Source: Candidatus Heimdallarchaeota archaeon
GTDB lineage: Archaea > Asgardarchaeota > Heimdallarchaeia > Hodarchaeales > Hodarchaeaceae
Reading direction: 5' to 3'
Length of the DNA stretch: 64,000 nt
NCBI GenBank assembly: GCA_020353515.1
Contig: CP070695.1
Location: forward strand, 1,674,050 to 1,738,049
Shown here: positions 10,913 to 18,677 of the stretch, piece after piece
Layout: the number at the start of each line of letters is the position of its first letter
Numbering within the stretch: the stretch's first letter is position 1
Notes under the pieces: model-generated
Seen by the model: the letters and a program-made list of their open reading frames with translations, nothing else
What the model was told of the DNA's origin: nothing
Databases searched by the model: none
Made by a program: the position numbers and the translations under genes

Positions 10913-11977
10913 TTAATTGGACTTTTCAGCAGCTTGCTTTAGTACTTCTGCGGGATCAGTCTCGAGGTCAAGCGGGGGGCGTGGGAACCAGCATGATACA
11001 TAATGCCCCTTGCTAATTTCTTCTAAAGGTGGTTCCTGGTCAACACATTTCTTTTGCGCATATTTACATCGAGAGGCGAAAAGACATCCTGGAGGTGGAT
11101 TAATCGGACTACCAGGTTCTCCAGGAAGAATTTCACGCTTACGCATACGTGTTGGATCTGGAGTAGGAACAGCAGAGATTAGAGCAGCACTATATGGGTG
11201 CACTGCTCCATGTATGATTTGTTTGATGGAGCCCTTCTCCATGACCTTTCCAAGATACATAATGGCAAGCTTATCACCAATATAGCTTGCTACGGATAAA
11301 TCGTGAGTGATATATAGATAAGCTATGTGAAATTTACGTCGAATATCTTGTAATAATGTCAAGATTTCAGAACGGATTGAGACATCAAGCATTGAAACTG
11401 GTTCGTCAGCCACAATGAATCTTGGATCAACAACGATAGCTCGAGCAATGGCTACGCGTTGACGTTGGCCACCACTAAGTTCATGAGGGTAACGAAAAGT
11501 GAACTCTTCAGCGGGAACAAGTTGAACAGCCTCAAAAGCTTTAACAACGCGATCCTCTTCTTCACTTGGGGAGTCCGCGAGATTATTTAAACGTATAGGT
11601 TCAGCAACAGTATCATAGAGGCTCAATCGGGGATTTAGTGACGAATAAGGATCTTGAAAGATTGTTTGAATCGTTGCTCTAAGCCTACGGAGTTTCCTAC
11701 GACTAATTTCGGAAAGATCCATTCCTTCGATGGTAACAATTCCATTAGTGGGTTTCAGTAAACCAATAAGTAATTTTCCTACGGTAGTTTTACCACAACC
11801 AGATTCTCCTGCAAGGCAGAACATTTCTTCCTTATATATGTTTAGATCTATTCCATCAACAGCTTTAAGCCAAAGTTCTCCTCCTACCATTGAAGAAAAG
11901 AAACCAGTGCTTACTGGAAACCATTTCCTTAGTTCACGACATGAGACTAGTGGTTCACCATTTGTTGCCATTTTCAA
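10913..11977 (-). CDS. Opp/Dpp-family peptide ABC transporter ATPase, OppF/DppF type
   Basis: 354 residues. Cytoplasmic ATPase of a peptide-type importer. Walker A is GESGCGKTT (58-66), the ABC signature LSGGQ is at 167-171, Walker B with the catalytic glutamate is FIVADE (187-192), and the switch histidine follows in YITHD. The C-terminal oligopeptide-transporter extension contains the usual cysteine set (GCLFASRCKYAQKKC then SCWFP), which binds an iron-sulfur cluster in related proteins. Its ATG overlaps the end of the second ATPase gene by 4 bp, so the two are translationally coupled. The D-loop reads SMLD instead of SALD, a mild variant. Substrate cannot be read from the sequence; peptide or oligosaccharide are both possible in archaea. 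Confidence 0.95.
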   Translation of the reverse strand: MKMATNGEPLVSCRELRKWFPVSTGFFSSMVGGELWLKAVDGIDLNIYKEEMFCLAGESGCGKTTVGKLLIGLLKPTNGIVTIEGMDLSEISRRKLRRLRATIQTIFQDPYSSLNPRLSLYDTVAEPIRLNNLADSPSEEEDRVVKAFEAVQLVPAEEFTFRYPHELSGGQRQRVAIARAIVVDPRFIVADEPVSMLDVSIRSEILTLLQDIRRKFHIAYLYITHDLSVASYIGDKLAIMYLGKVMEKGSIKQIIHGAVHPYSAALISAVPTPDPTRMRKREILPGEPGSPINPPPGCLFASRCKYAQKKCVDQEPPLEEISKGHYVSCWFPRPPLDLETDPAEVLKQAAEKSN

Positions 11978-12975
11978 ACCTTCCTGCTGTAACTTTCACT
12001 TTGTATTCTTCCTGAAGCGAGATGACATGCCACTCGGTGACCCGACTTTAACTCCTCTATTGGAGGATCATCAGTCCGACAAATTTCCTGAGTATATTCA
12101 CATCTTGGATGGAAACGGCATCCAAGAGGAGGTTTTAGTAGATTTGGTGGCTGACCAGGAATCGATGCTAATGTTTGATTATGAGATTTTTCAATTGAGG
12201 GAATTGAGGCAATCAATCCTTGGGAATATGGATGCAATGGATTTGTAAATATCTCTATTACTGTTCCTGACTCGACAATTTTTCCTGCGTACATAATAAT
12301 GACCTTCTTACAGGTTTCAGCAACAACAGAGAGATCGTGAGTGATAAGTAGGAGTGTAATATTTAATTCCTTAGTAAGTAATTGTAGAAGCTCCATGATT
12401 TGAGCCTGTACTGTGACATCCAGTGCTGTAGTTGGTTCATCAGCGATAACGAATTCTGGATTACAAGCCAATGCCATTACAATCATAGATCGTTGTTTCA
12501 TTCCCCCGCTGAATTCGAAAGGGTAGTGTTCTACTCGACCAGGGTCTAAGCCTACCATTTTGAATAGTTCACGAGCTCTTGCCAAAGCTTCTTTTTTTGT
12601 TGCATTTGGATCATGTAGCATAATCGCTTCAGTTATTTGATCCTTAATCTTTATGATAGGATTAAGGGCATTCATCGCACCTTGAAAGATCATAGACATT
12701 TTCTTCCAGCGGAATTCACGCATTTCCTCTTCATGATATTCTGCAACATCTTCACCATTAAAATAAATGCTGCCTTTGACAATTTGACCAGGGAAAGGTA
12801 GCATACGGAGAAGAGCGAAAGCAACAGTGCTTTTACCACATCCTGATTCACCTACAAGGCCAACTGAGTCACCTTTTTCGATATCAAAGGAGACCTCTTC
12901 AACTGCTCTACAGTCTCCGCGTCTCATGCAATAATATACAGAAAGATCCTTAACTTTTAATGACAAAATTCTCAC
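11974..12975 (-). CDS. Opp/Dpp-family peptide ABC transporter ATPase, OppD/DppD type
   Basis: 333 residues. Partner ATPase of the same importer. Walker A GESGCGKST (42-50); signature FSGGMKQR near residue 160, where the M in place of Q is common in OppD; Walker B EFVIADEPTTALD; switch histidine in LLITHD. The C-terminal cysteine region (GCRFHPRCEYTQEIC then ACHL) matches the iron-sulfur extension of this family. Located between the C permease gene (ends 1 bp upstream of its start) and the second ATPase (4 bp overlap), so the three form one operon running leftwards. Confidence 0.95.
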   Translation of the reverse strand: MRILSLKVKDLSVYYCMRRGDCRAVEEVSFDIEKGDSVGLVGESGCGKSTVAFALLRMLPFPGQIVKGSIYFNGEDVAEYHEEEMREFRWKKMSMIFQGAMNALNPIIKIKDQITEAIMLHDPNATKKEALARARELFKMVGLDPGRVEHYPFEFSGGMKQRSMIVMALACNPEFVIADEPTTALDVTVQAQIMELLQLLTKELNITLLLITHDLSVVAETCKKVIIMYAGKIVESGTVIEIFTNPLHPYSQGLIASIPSIEKSHNQTLASIPGQPPNLLKPPLGCRFHPRCEYTQEICRTDDPPIEELKSGHRVACHLASGRIQSESYSRKV

Positions 12976-15189
12976 CTATAATCTTCGTTGTCGGGGATTC
13001 ATAGCATTGTCAACAGCGTATCCAATAAATACAAAACCCATTGATAACAACGCAATGCAGAAACCAGGTGGTAAGATGAACCACCAAGCATTATTGATAA
13101 ATCCACCAGCATTATATCCTGCTTGAAGCATACGTCCCCAAGAAACTAGATTTTGTGGAGTAAGTGCAAGGAAACTCAACCCAGCTTCCGAAATAATGGA
13201 AGATGAAACACCTGTGGCGAGCTGGACAAAAACTAATGTTAATACATTAGGTAGTACATGTTTAAAAATGAGATAAACATCTCCAGCACCAGCAGCCTTA
13301 GCTGCTTCAACGTATGCCTTTTCTTTCTCAACTAGAACCTGTGACCGTATAACTCGAGAGGGCCCAGGCCAAGCGAAGAGTGCGATGATGAAAGTTGTAA
13401 TTTCTAAGCTTGGTGTAAAGAGCGCAGCTAGGATCATCATAATAGGTAACCCTGGCATAATCAAAAAGAAGTCGACGATACGCATAAGGATCTCATCAAT
13501 CGAACCACCAAAATATCCTGCCATCAATCCTACAATTAGACCTACAAAGATACCAAAAAAGGTTGCCACGAGCCCAATGAACAATGAAATCTGTGCTCCC
13601 CATAAAAGTTGGGCCATAACATCTTGACCCATATCAGATGTTCCAAGCCAGCCATAAAAATTTGAGTAAACGTGGATTTGTAGATTATCAAACCAGAATT
13701 CTGCTTTAACTGTTTCACTTCGATTTCCCAATGGATTAAACGGATTGGTAAATGGATTCGAGAATTCTAGTCCAACTTCTACATTTACCTCTGAATGTTG
13801 GGCAAAAACGAAATAGTATGAAAGAAATGACATATTACGGGTATATCTTGTCCATTCTTCAGCAAAATGGGGTTTAAGTTCAATTCGTGAGAGATAATCA
13901 GGGTAAGGAGAATTTTCTGGTGTATGGAACCTCACATAGGGCATTAGTTTGTGTCTATCAAGGGTACCATTTACACGGGATTTATAATTAAAAGAAACTG
14001 TCACCCATATTGGATGGGTATAATTATAATTGAAGCTTTGAAGTGCTGCTATACTAGTCCTAAAATAAGTATCAGTACTATTATCTATGAGAGTCAGTTT
14101 GAGAGATCTTGAACCATCAGTGAAATCAGTCGTATCAAATTCATAGAATCCATGTTCTTCGTCGGGTAATCCTGTTAGGGGATCTGTAACGCTGAAATTC
14201 CAAGCTGAATCATCCTCAAAGGAATAATCTGGGAGATAATTTTTGTAGGGTGGAGAATCTGGATCAGTAAATTGTGTCCATGCAGGAGCAGCATAATCAG
14301 GGCCAACACGTGCCAATTGACCTGGGTATTTAGGATAAACGATTGGAGCGACCAATGCCATGACAAGGAAAAGTAGTACCAAAATCAATCCGACGATTCC
14401 ATGTTTCACCTCATAATACTGTTTCCAAACCCCTAATGAACGATCTTTAAAACTTTTTCGATGAACAAAACTTGTAGGCCATTCCAATCTCCGTATTATA
14501 TCTACAGTAGATTTGATGGTGGAAGCAAGTCCTCCAATGATAGCTAAAATCGCTAGGATGCCGAGAAATAATTGAAAAGCTAATTCTAACACATCTGTTG
14601 TAGCTTCACCAAAGATAGTAATTCCAATATCTATTAGAATTAATCCAAAGTTCTCTAGTATAATTACAAGTAGAAGCCAACCAATTATATAAAGAGAAAC
14701 CACAATGGAGCCCTCAAAAGCCTCACTCCATTTTAATTTGTTTACTGTATCAACGGCAGACTTGATAGTAGAAGTTGTTACTCCAATAAGTATTAAGAGG
14801 GCAGCAATTAATAATAATATGTCTTTATAGAAACCGATAACATCAGCAATAACCCCCAAAATAGTTGATACTATTACCCATCCACAAATATAGATCGTGG
14901 CAATTATAGAGGCTTTAAAAGCTTCAGGCCATTCTATTGAGCGTGCTGTCGCTACAGCGACCTTTATGGTCGAAGCAAGCCCTCCAATTGTAAATATGAC
15001 TATTCCAACAATGAAAAATACCATGAATGGAATCGAGCTATTTGGATCGTCCAGGACAGATAATCCACCACCCAATATAATACCAATAGCAATCATGATA
15101 CCTCCGATAATTCCCCATCCGCATAAAAAAATAAAAGCAGTAATAGCAGCCCTAAAAGCTGTAGGCCATTCTAATTTTGATACTGACAT
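12976..15189 (-). CDS. Opp/Dpp-family permease (DppC type) with triplicated N-terminal membrane module and exoplasmic insertion
   Basis: 737 residues, against about 300 for ordinary DppC. Residues 1-235 hold three tandem copies of a roughly 75-residue two-helix unit, each opening with a version of LEWPxAF (residues 6, 86, 153) and closing with GGLASTIKxxV or similar (69, 137, 219); a fourth opening occurs at 236. The DppC-like part starts about 245, with the first core helix at 263-283. Between this helix and the next core helix (about 530) lies an exoplasmic insertion of about 230 residues, beta-rich, resembling a jelly-roll carbohydrate-binding fold. The core then follows, with the EAA loop EAAKAAGAGDVYLIFKHVLPN contacting the ATPases. 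Last 1 bp before the ATPase gene; same operon. Confidence 0.9.
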   Translation of the reverse strand: MSVSKLEWPTAFRAAITAFIFLCGWGIIGGIMIAIGIILGGGLSVLDDPNSSIPFMVFFIVGIVIFTIGGLASTIKVAVATARSIEWPEAFKASIIATIYICGWVIVSTILGVIADVIGFYKDILLLIAALLILIGVTTSTIKSAVDTVNKLKWSEAFEGSIVVSLYIIGWLLLVIILENFGLILIDIGITIFGEATTDVLELAFQLFLGILAILAIIGGLASTIKSTVDIIRRLEWPTSFVHRKSFKDRSLGVWKQYYEVKHGIVGLILVLLFLVMALVAPIVYPKYPGQLARVGPDYAAPAWTQFTDPDSPPYKNYLPDYSFEDDSAWNFSVTDPLTGLPDEEHGFYEFDTTDFTDGSRSLKLTLIDNSTDTYFRTSIAALQSFNYNYTHPIWVTVSFNYKSRVNGTLDRHKLMPYVRFHTPENSPYPDYLSRIELKPHFAEEWTRYTRNMSFLSYYFVFAQHSEVNVEVGLEFSNPFTNPFNPLGNRSETVKAEFWFDNLQIHVYSNFYGWLGTSDMGQDVMAQLLWGAQISLFIGLVATFFGIFVGLIVGLMAGYFGGSIDEILMRIVDFFLIMPGLPIMMILAALFTPSLEITTFIIALFAWPGPSRVIRSQVLVEKEKAYVEAAKAAGAGDVYLIFKHVLPNVLTLVFVQLATGVSSSIISEAGLSFLALTPQNLVSWGRMLQAGYNAGGFINNAWWFILPPGFCIALLSMGFVFIGYAVDNAMNPRQRRL

Positions 15190-15608
15190 ATATAAGCACC
15201 CTAGAGTATGAAAAGTTCTTTATCCTAAGCAGCTACTTTAAACAAATCAATTGTTGCTGTAGGTGTTGTTGCGTTCTATTAGTTAACTTTATTAATATGT
15301 CGATTACTGAAGGATTTAATGATAGATTTTTCCGTTCTATCAACTGCTCATCTTTGTTAACAAGACTAGTGTGTAACAAAAAATCAGATGGAAATGACCT
15401 TAAGATCCTCATAAACAAGAGATTAGGATCTCTTGGGTATTAAGAATCAAACCTTAAAAAAGCACAAGTATAAGGGATGGATCATAAATTTTCATGCTTC
15501 AACAGATTTATTAATGCGCTATTGAACAGAGATAGGTAGACCCATATCATGAAGTAGTAGGTTGTTGATAACTGTTCATAAGAAAAAGTGGGTCATTAGG
15601 TTTGCGAA
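15190..15608. other. Divergent intergenic region between the two halves of the importer locus
   Basis: About 420 bases separating the leftward permease/ATPase operon from the rightward genes. Overlapping short frames on both strands here lack ribosome sites and family features. It must hold promoters for both directions, but I could not fix a convincing TATA element. No RNA or repeat seen. Confidence 0.4.
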
Positions 15609-16103
15609 ATGAGGAAGCTTGTTCTAGGAACTTGGATTATTATAGTTATAATATCATCTGGATTATTGATTTCCTCAATGATATATGAAATGGATGAGTA
15701 TCAAGGAATCGTACATTTTGAATTTTATATTGATGAAGTAAATATTTTAACGAATGATCTCGGTGAAATGACCAAAATTCAAATTCTGTCATCTCTTTGG
15801 AATCCTTCACGCATTTCTTCTTTCGAACTAAATATGATAGAAGTAATGGTCTTTCTAAATGGGGAAGAATCAATCTCTATACAGAGAAAATGGTTTTATA
15901 GGACAATTAATCCCAAAGTGAACACATCAATTAAATGGCTACATGATATAGATAACGTGAACCCTTTCATCGACGCTAATGCAACTGGAGATTGGAATTG
16001 GTATTTCTATATACAGATAAATATCGAATCAGAGATGGTTGAAAGTGTAAGACTGCAATTATTCGATAGATCTCAACCATTCCAAGGTGTTGGGTTTATA
16101 TAA
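15609..16103 (+). CDS. Hypothetical membrane-anchored exoplasmic protein
   Basis: 164 residues: a basic start, one hydrophobic helix (about 4-26), then a beta-rich domain of alternating hydrophobic and charged residues with many aromatic residues, predicted to face outside the cell. No family recognised. It is the first rightward gene after the divergent region of the importer locus and could be an accessory surface component, but there is no direct sign of that. Confidence 0.65.
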   Translation: MRKLVLGTWIIIVIISSGLLISSMIYEMDEYQGIVHFEFYIDEVNILTNDLGEMTKIQILSSLWNPSRISSFELNMIEVMVFLNGEESISIQRKWFYRTINPKVNTSIKWLHDIDNVNPFIDANATGDWNWYFYIQINIESEMVESVRLQLFDRSQPFQGVGFI

Positions 16104-16147
16104 GCTTTATCGGATAGAAAGGTTGTTTTTGAGGAAGGAGAACTAAG

Positions 16148-16414
16148 TTAGCGCTTTGGTTTTGGAAGAAGTCTCTCGGATAACCACAGGAAGAGCAGAG
16201 ATATTAGTGATAAGGCACTAATCGCAAAACCAAACCACAATAACATTAAACCAATGAAGGGGATGAGAAACCATAGTACGAACAACCCAACTATAGCAAT
16301 GATTATTCCAATAAGGGTGAACCGTATTAGAGTTGATCGTGTGGTGATAAGTGCTCGAAGCTCAAATTCTCCGCTCAAAATAATCTCACCCAAGGGTGAA
16401 TTTACATATAACAA
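16148..16414 (-). CDS. Hypothetical small two-helix membrane protein
   Basis: 88 residues with two strongly hydrophobic helices (about 30-50 and 53-78) and a basic tail ending in LLPKPKR, the normal inside-positive pattern. It lies on the opposite strand in the gap before the B permease; the long upstream extension of the permease frame over this region is not needed because that gene has a good internal start. Plausible small gene, but it has no recognisable family and could be chance. Confidence 0.45.
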   Translation of the reverse strand: MLYVNSPLGEIILSGEFELRALITTRSTLIRFTLIGIIIAIVGLFVLWFLIPFIGLMLLWFGFAISALSLISLLFLWLSERLLPKPKR

Positions 16415-16487
16415 CAGCTTTATTAATACATTGTTGAAATCGTGTTATCAAAACTTGTTTCCATTAGTCTTAAGTGAAGGTGGTATA

Positions 16488-17486
16488 ATGGGCTTACGTC
16501 TGTACTTGGTTAAACGCTTACTTGTTGCTGTTGTTTTATTTGTAACTGTCTTAATCTTTAACTTCTTCCTCTTCCGTCTTCCCATTTTTGTCCTTGGAAT
16601 GGATCCAATGTCTTTATATACCACTCCTGACATGGAAGCCGAGACTGTCGCAAGATTAAGAGAGATTTACGGAATTCCTTCTAGAGACGCTGGTTTTTGG
16701 GCGTGGTTTGACCATTTCATACTTTATGTAAAAAACATGCTTACTCTTGAATTTGGCCAAAGCTTTGTTTCCTTTAATCCTGTCATTAATGATATCATGT
16801 CACGAATGCCAAACACAATCATGCTTATGGGAGTATCTACAGTTTTAATGATTGTTGTTGGAGTTATCACTGGTATAATAGCCGCTAGCCGATATGGGAG
16901 CAAAATTGATACAGGTCTTATAACGATAGGGCTTTCACTGTATAGTTTTCCAATATTCTTCATAGGCATGTTATTACTCTTAGTTTTTGGTTTCTATATT
17001 CCTCTTTTTCCTATAGGTCATTCAATCAGTTGGCCTTTACCGCCAGATCCAATCAGCTATGCCATAGATTATGGTTGGCATATGTTTTTACCCACTGTAA
17101 CGCTCACTCTAGGATTTTTCGGTGGATACATGTTACTCATGCGTAATACTCTAGTTGAAGTCTTAGTAGAAGATTATATTCTTACTGCAAGAGCGAAGGG
17201 GCTTCAAGAACGGACAGTGATATTTAAACACGGCTTACGTAATGCTTTCTTACCTCTTATTACAGTAATAGCAATAAGTTTTGCATTCATTGTTAGTGGA
17301 GCGGTTTTGACAGAAACTGTCTTTGCTTGGTTTGGGATGGGTCGTCTTCTTTACCAATCTCTCTTAAGCTATGACTGGCCAGTTTCTCAAGCTATCTTCT
17401 GGATGATTGCAGTAAGTGTTATTTCTGCAAATATCATTGCTGACCTTTTATATGGAGTTTTGGATCCACGTATAAAATACGGTTGA
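16488..17486 (+). CDS. Opp/Dpp-family permease, DppB type
   Basis: 332 residues from an ATG at 16488 preceded by a GAAGGTGG ribosome site; the frame extends further upstream but that part overlaps another small gene and has no membrane-protein character. Starts with the typical DppB opening (helix about 8-30, then an exoplasmic segment with REIYGIP), followed by five more helices and the EAA loop ARAKGLQERTVIFKHGLRNAFLP. Ends with the conserved DPRIKYG. It forms the membrane channel together with the DppC-type protein encoded on the other strand, so the permease pair is split between two divergent units. Confidence 0.95.
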   Translation: MGLRLYLVKRLLVAVVLFVTVLIFNFFLFRLPIFVLGMDPMSLYTTPDMEAETVARLREIYGIPSRDAGFWAWFDHFILYVKNMLTLEFGQSFVSFNPVINDIMSRMPNTIMLMGVSTVLMIVVGVITGIIAASRYGSKIDTGLITIGLSLYSFPIFFIGMLLLLVFGFYIPLFPIGHSISWPLPPDPISYAIDYGWHMFLPTVTLTLGFFGGYMLLMRNTLVEVLVEDYILTARAKGLQERTVIFKHGLRNAFLPLITVIAISFAFIVSGAVLTETVFAWFGMGRLLYQSLLSYDWPVSQAIFWMIAVSVISANIIADLLYGVLDPRIKYG

Positions 17487-17524
17487 AATATTGAAAATTT
17501 AATCACTAACCATGTGGGATCTCG

Positions 17525-17947
17525 GTGAGAAGTATTGATTCCGAAAGAAAGAAACAGATAGCCACAATCATAATTTCATCTATTGGATCAAGTATATTGG
17601 CTAGTACAATTTTTCATCTTTTGTATACTCAACTCATCTCAATGACTGTTTTAATAGCAGGAATTTACTTAATCATTCCAGCAGTTTTTATCGGTATAAT
17701 TAACGTAGACATCAAAGAATCGATGATCGCGATGGTTCTATCAGCAGTGGGCACCATTTTCCTGACTGCATTTACTCGTTCAATACCTGCTTTTATGGGA
17801 ATCTTAGCTCAAGGTGATTTATTCATTTTTCAACAAATCGCCGAAACAGTCCCTCTACTCTTTCTTATGCTACCTATAATGATGGTTGGCACAATAATTG
17901 GAGTCGTTATAAACGAATTCGTCTTAACACAATATGAATCCGCTTAA
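17525..17947 (+). CDS. Hypothetical four-helix membrane protein
   Basis: 140 residues with four hydrophobic segments (about 13-33, 36-57, 67-86, 105-130) and short loops. GTG start with a purine-rich stretch upstream; 38 bp after the B permease on the same strand, hence probably co-transcribed. No family recognised; small polytopic proteins in this position are not standard Opp/Dpp parts. Confidence 0.65.
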   Translation: MRSIDSERKKQIATIIISSIGSSILASTIFHLLYTQLISMTVLIAGIYLIIPAVFIGIINVDIKESMIAMVLSAVGTIFLTAFTRSIPAFMGILAQGDLFIFQQIAETVPLLFLMLPIMMVGTIIGVVINEFVLTQYESA

Positions 17948-18013
17948 AATTCAAAAGAGTGTTTCACTATTAAATAAGCAAGTGAAAGAAAATCAGCGCT
18001 TGTAAGTTGGGGT

Positions 18014-18325
18014 TTGAAAATTTCAGATATGCAAGTTGATGAAGTTATTTACCGCCGCTGGGTAATTATAATACCAATTTTAATGATTATTATTGGAATT
18101 ATATTATTCCATTATGTAGGATCTGTTAATAAAGCGATTGGTCTGGTAGGTGGCTTAATAACTTTGATTGGGGTTTTAACTCTTGGAGCTCTTTTTTCTA
18201 TGATGTTAGGAATTGAACTGGGATCACGAGCGTTAGAAAAACAGGTTCAGGACAACCCCTCGTTCCGTGAGAGAATTGAAGCCTCTAAGCAATCTAGTGA
18301 AGAAGACCGAAATACCGAAAAATAA
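18014..18325 (+). CDS. Hypothetical two-helix membrane protein
   Basis: 103 residues: hydrophobic helices at about 17-34 and 41-67 and a charged cytoplasmic tail rich in Glu, Arg and Lys. The start given is TTG; an ATG six codons in would also serve. 66 bp after the preceding four-helix protein on the same strand. No family recognised. Confidence 0.6.
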   Translation: MKISDMQVDEVIYRRWVIIIPILMIIIGIILFHYVGSVNKAIGLVGGLITLIGVLTLGALFSMMLGIELGSRALEKQVQDNPSFRERIEASKQSSEEDRNTEK

Positions 18326-18677
18326 TCAGTATTTGATCATTTTACTCCCCCTATTTTTGAGAGCTAATCAATCTTGAATTTACACAGGAGTATATTTCTA
18401 CAAAAGTTTTGGTGTCAATTTTCACCTAGCACTAAATTATTTTTAGGATCATAGAGAATTTCTCTTAATCCTGAGGTCAGTTGATTGAAATGATAAAAAA
18501 ACAACCAATTCATTCCTCTTTGTTTTCTTGACAGAGTACTTCATCAATCGTAGCTTATAAAAACTACCTTTTATAGAAAGCAATGAATGAGATATGGATT
18601 CAGCAATGCGATTAGATTGCTAATTTGCTGAAAATATACTCATTACAGATACAAAATAGAAATAGGAAGATCTTCAA
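18326..18677 (+). promoter_or_regulatory. Intergenic region with likely promoter of the binding-protein gene
   Basis: About 350 bases. TATA-like elements appear at 18553-18562 (CTTATAAAAA) and 18631-18640 (AAAATATACT). An AGGAAGATC ribosome site at 18664-18672 precedes the ATG at 18678. A separate promoter would fit the far higher expression usually needed for a binding protein. Which element is used cannot be decided from sequence. Confidence 0.4.

Noticed and set aside
16254..16487. Upstream extension of the B permease frame
   Set aside because: The 78 extra codons lack membrane-protein character and overlap a small gene on the other strand, while the ATG at 16488 has a GGTGG ribosome site.
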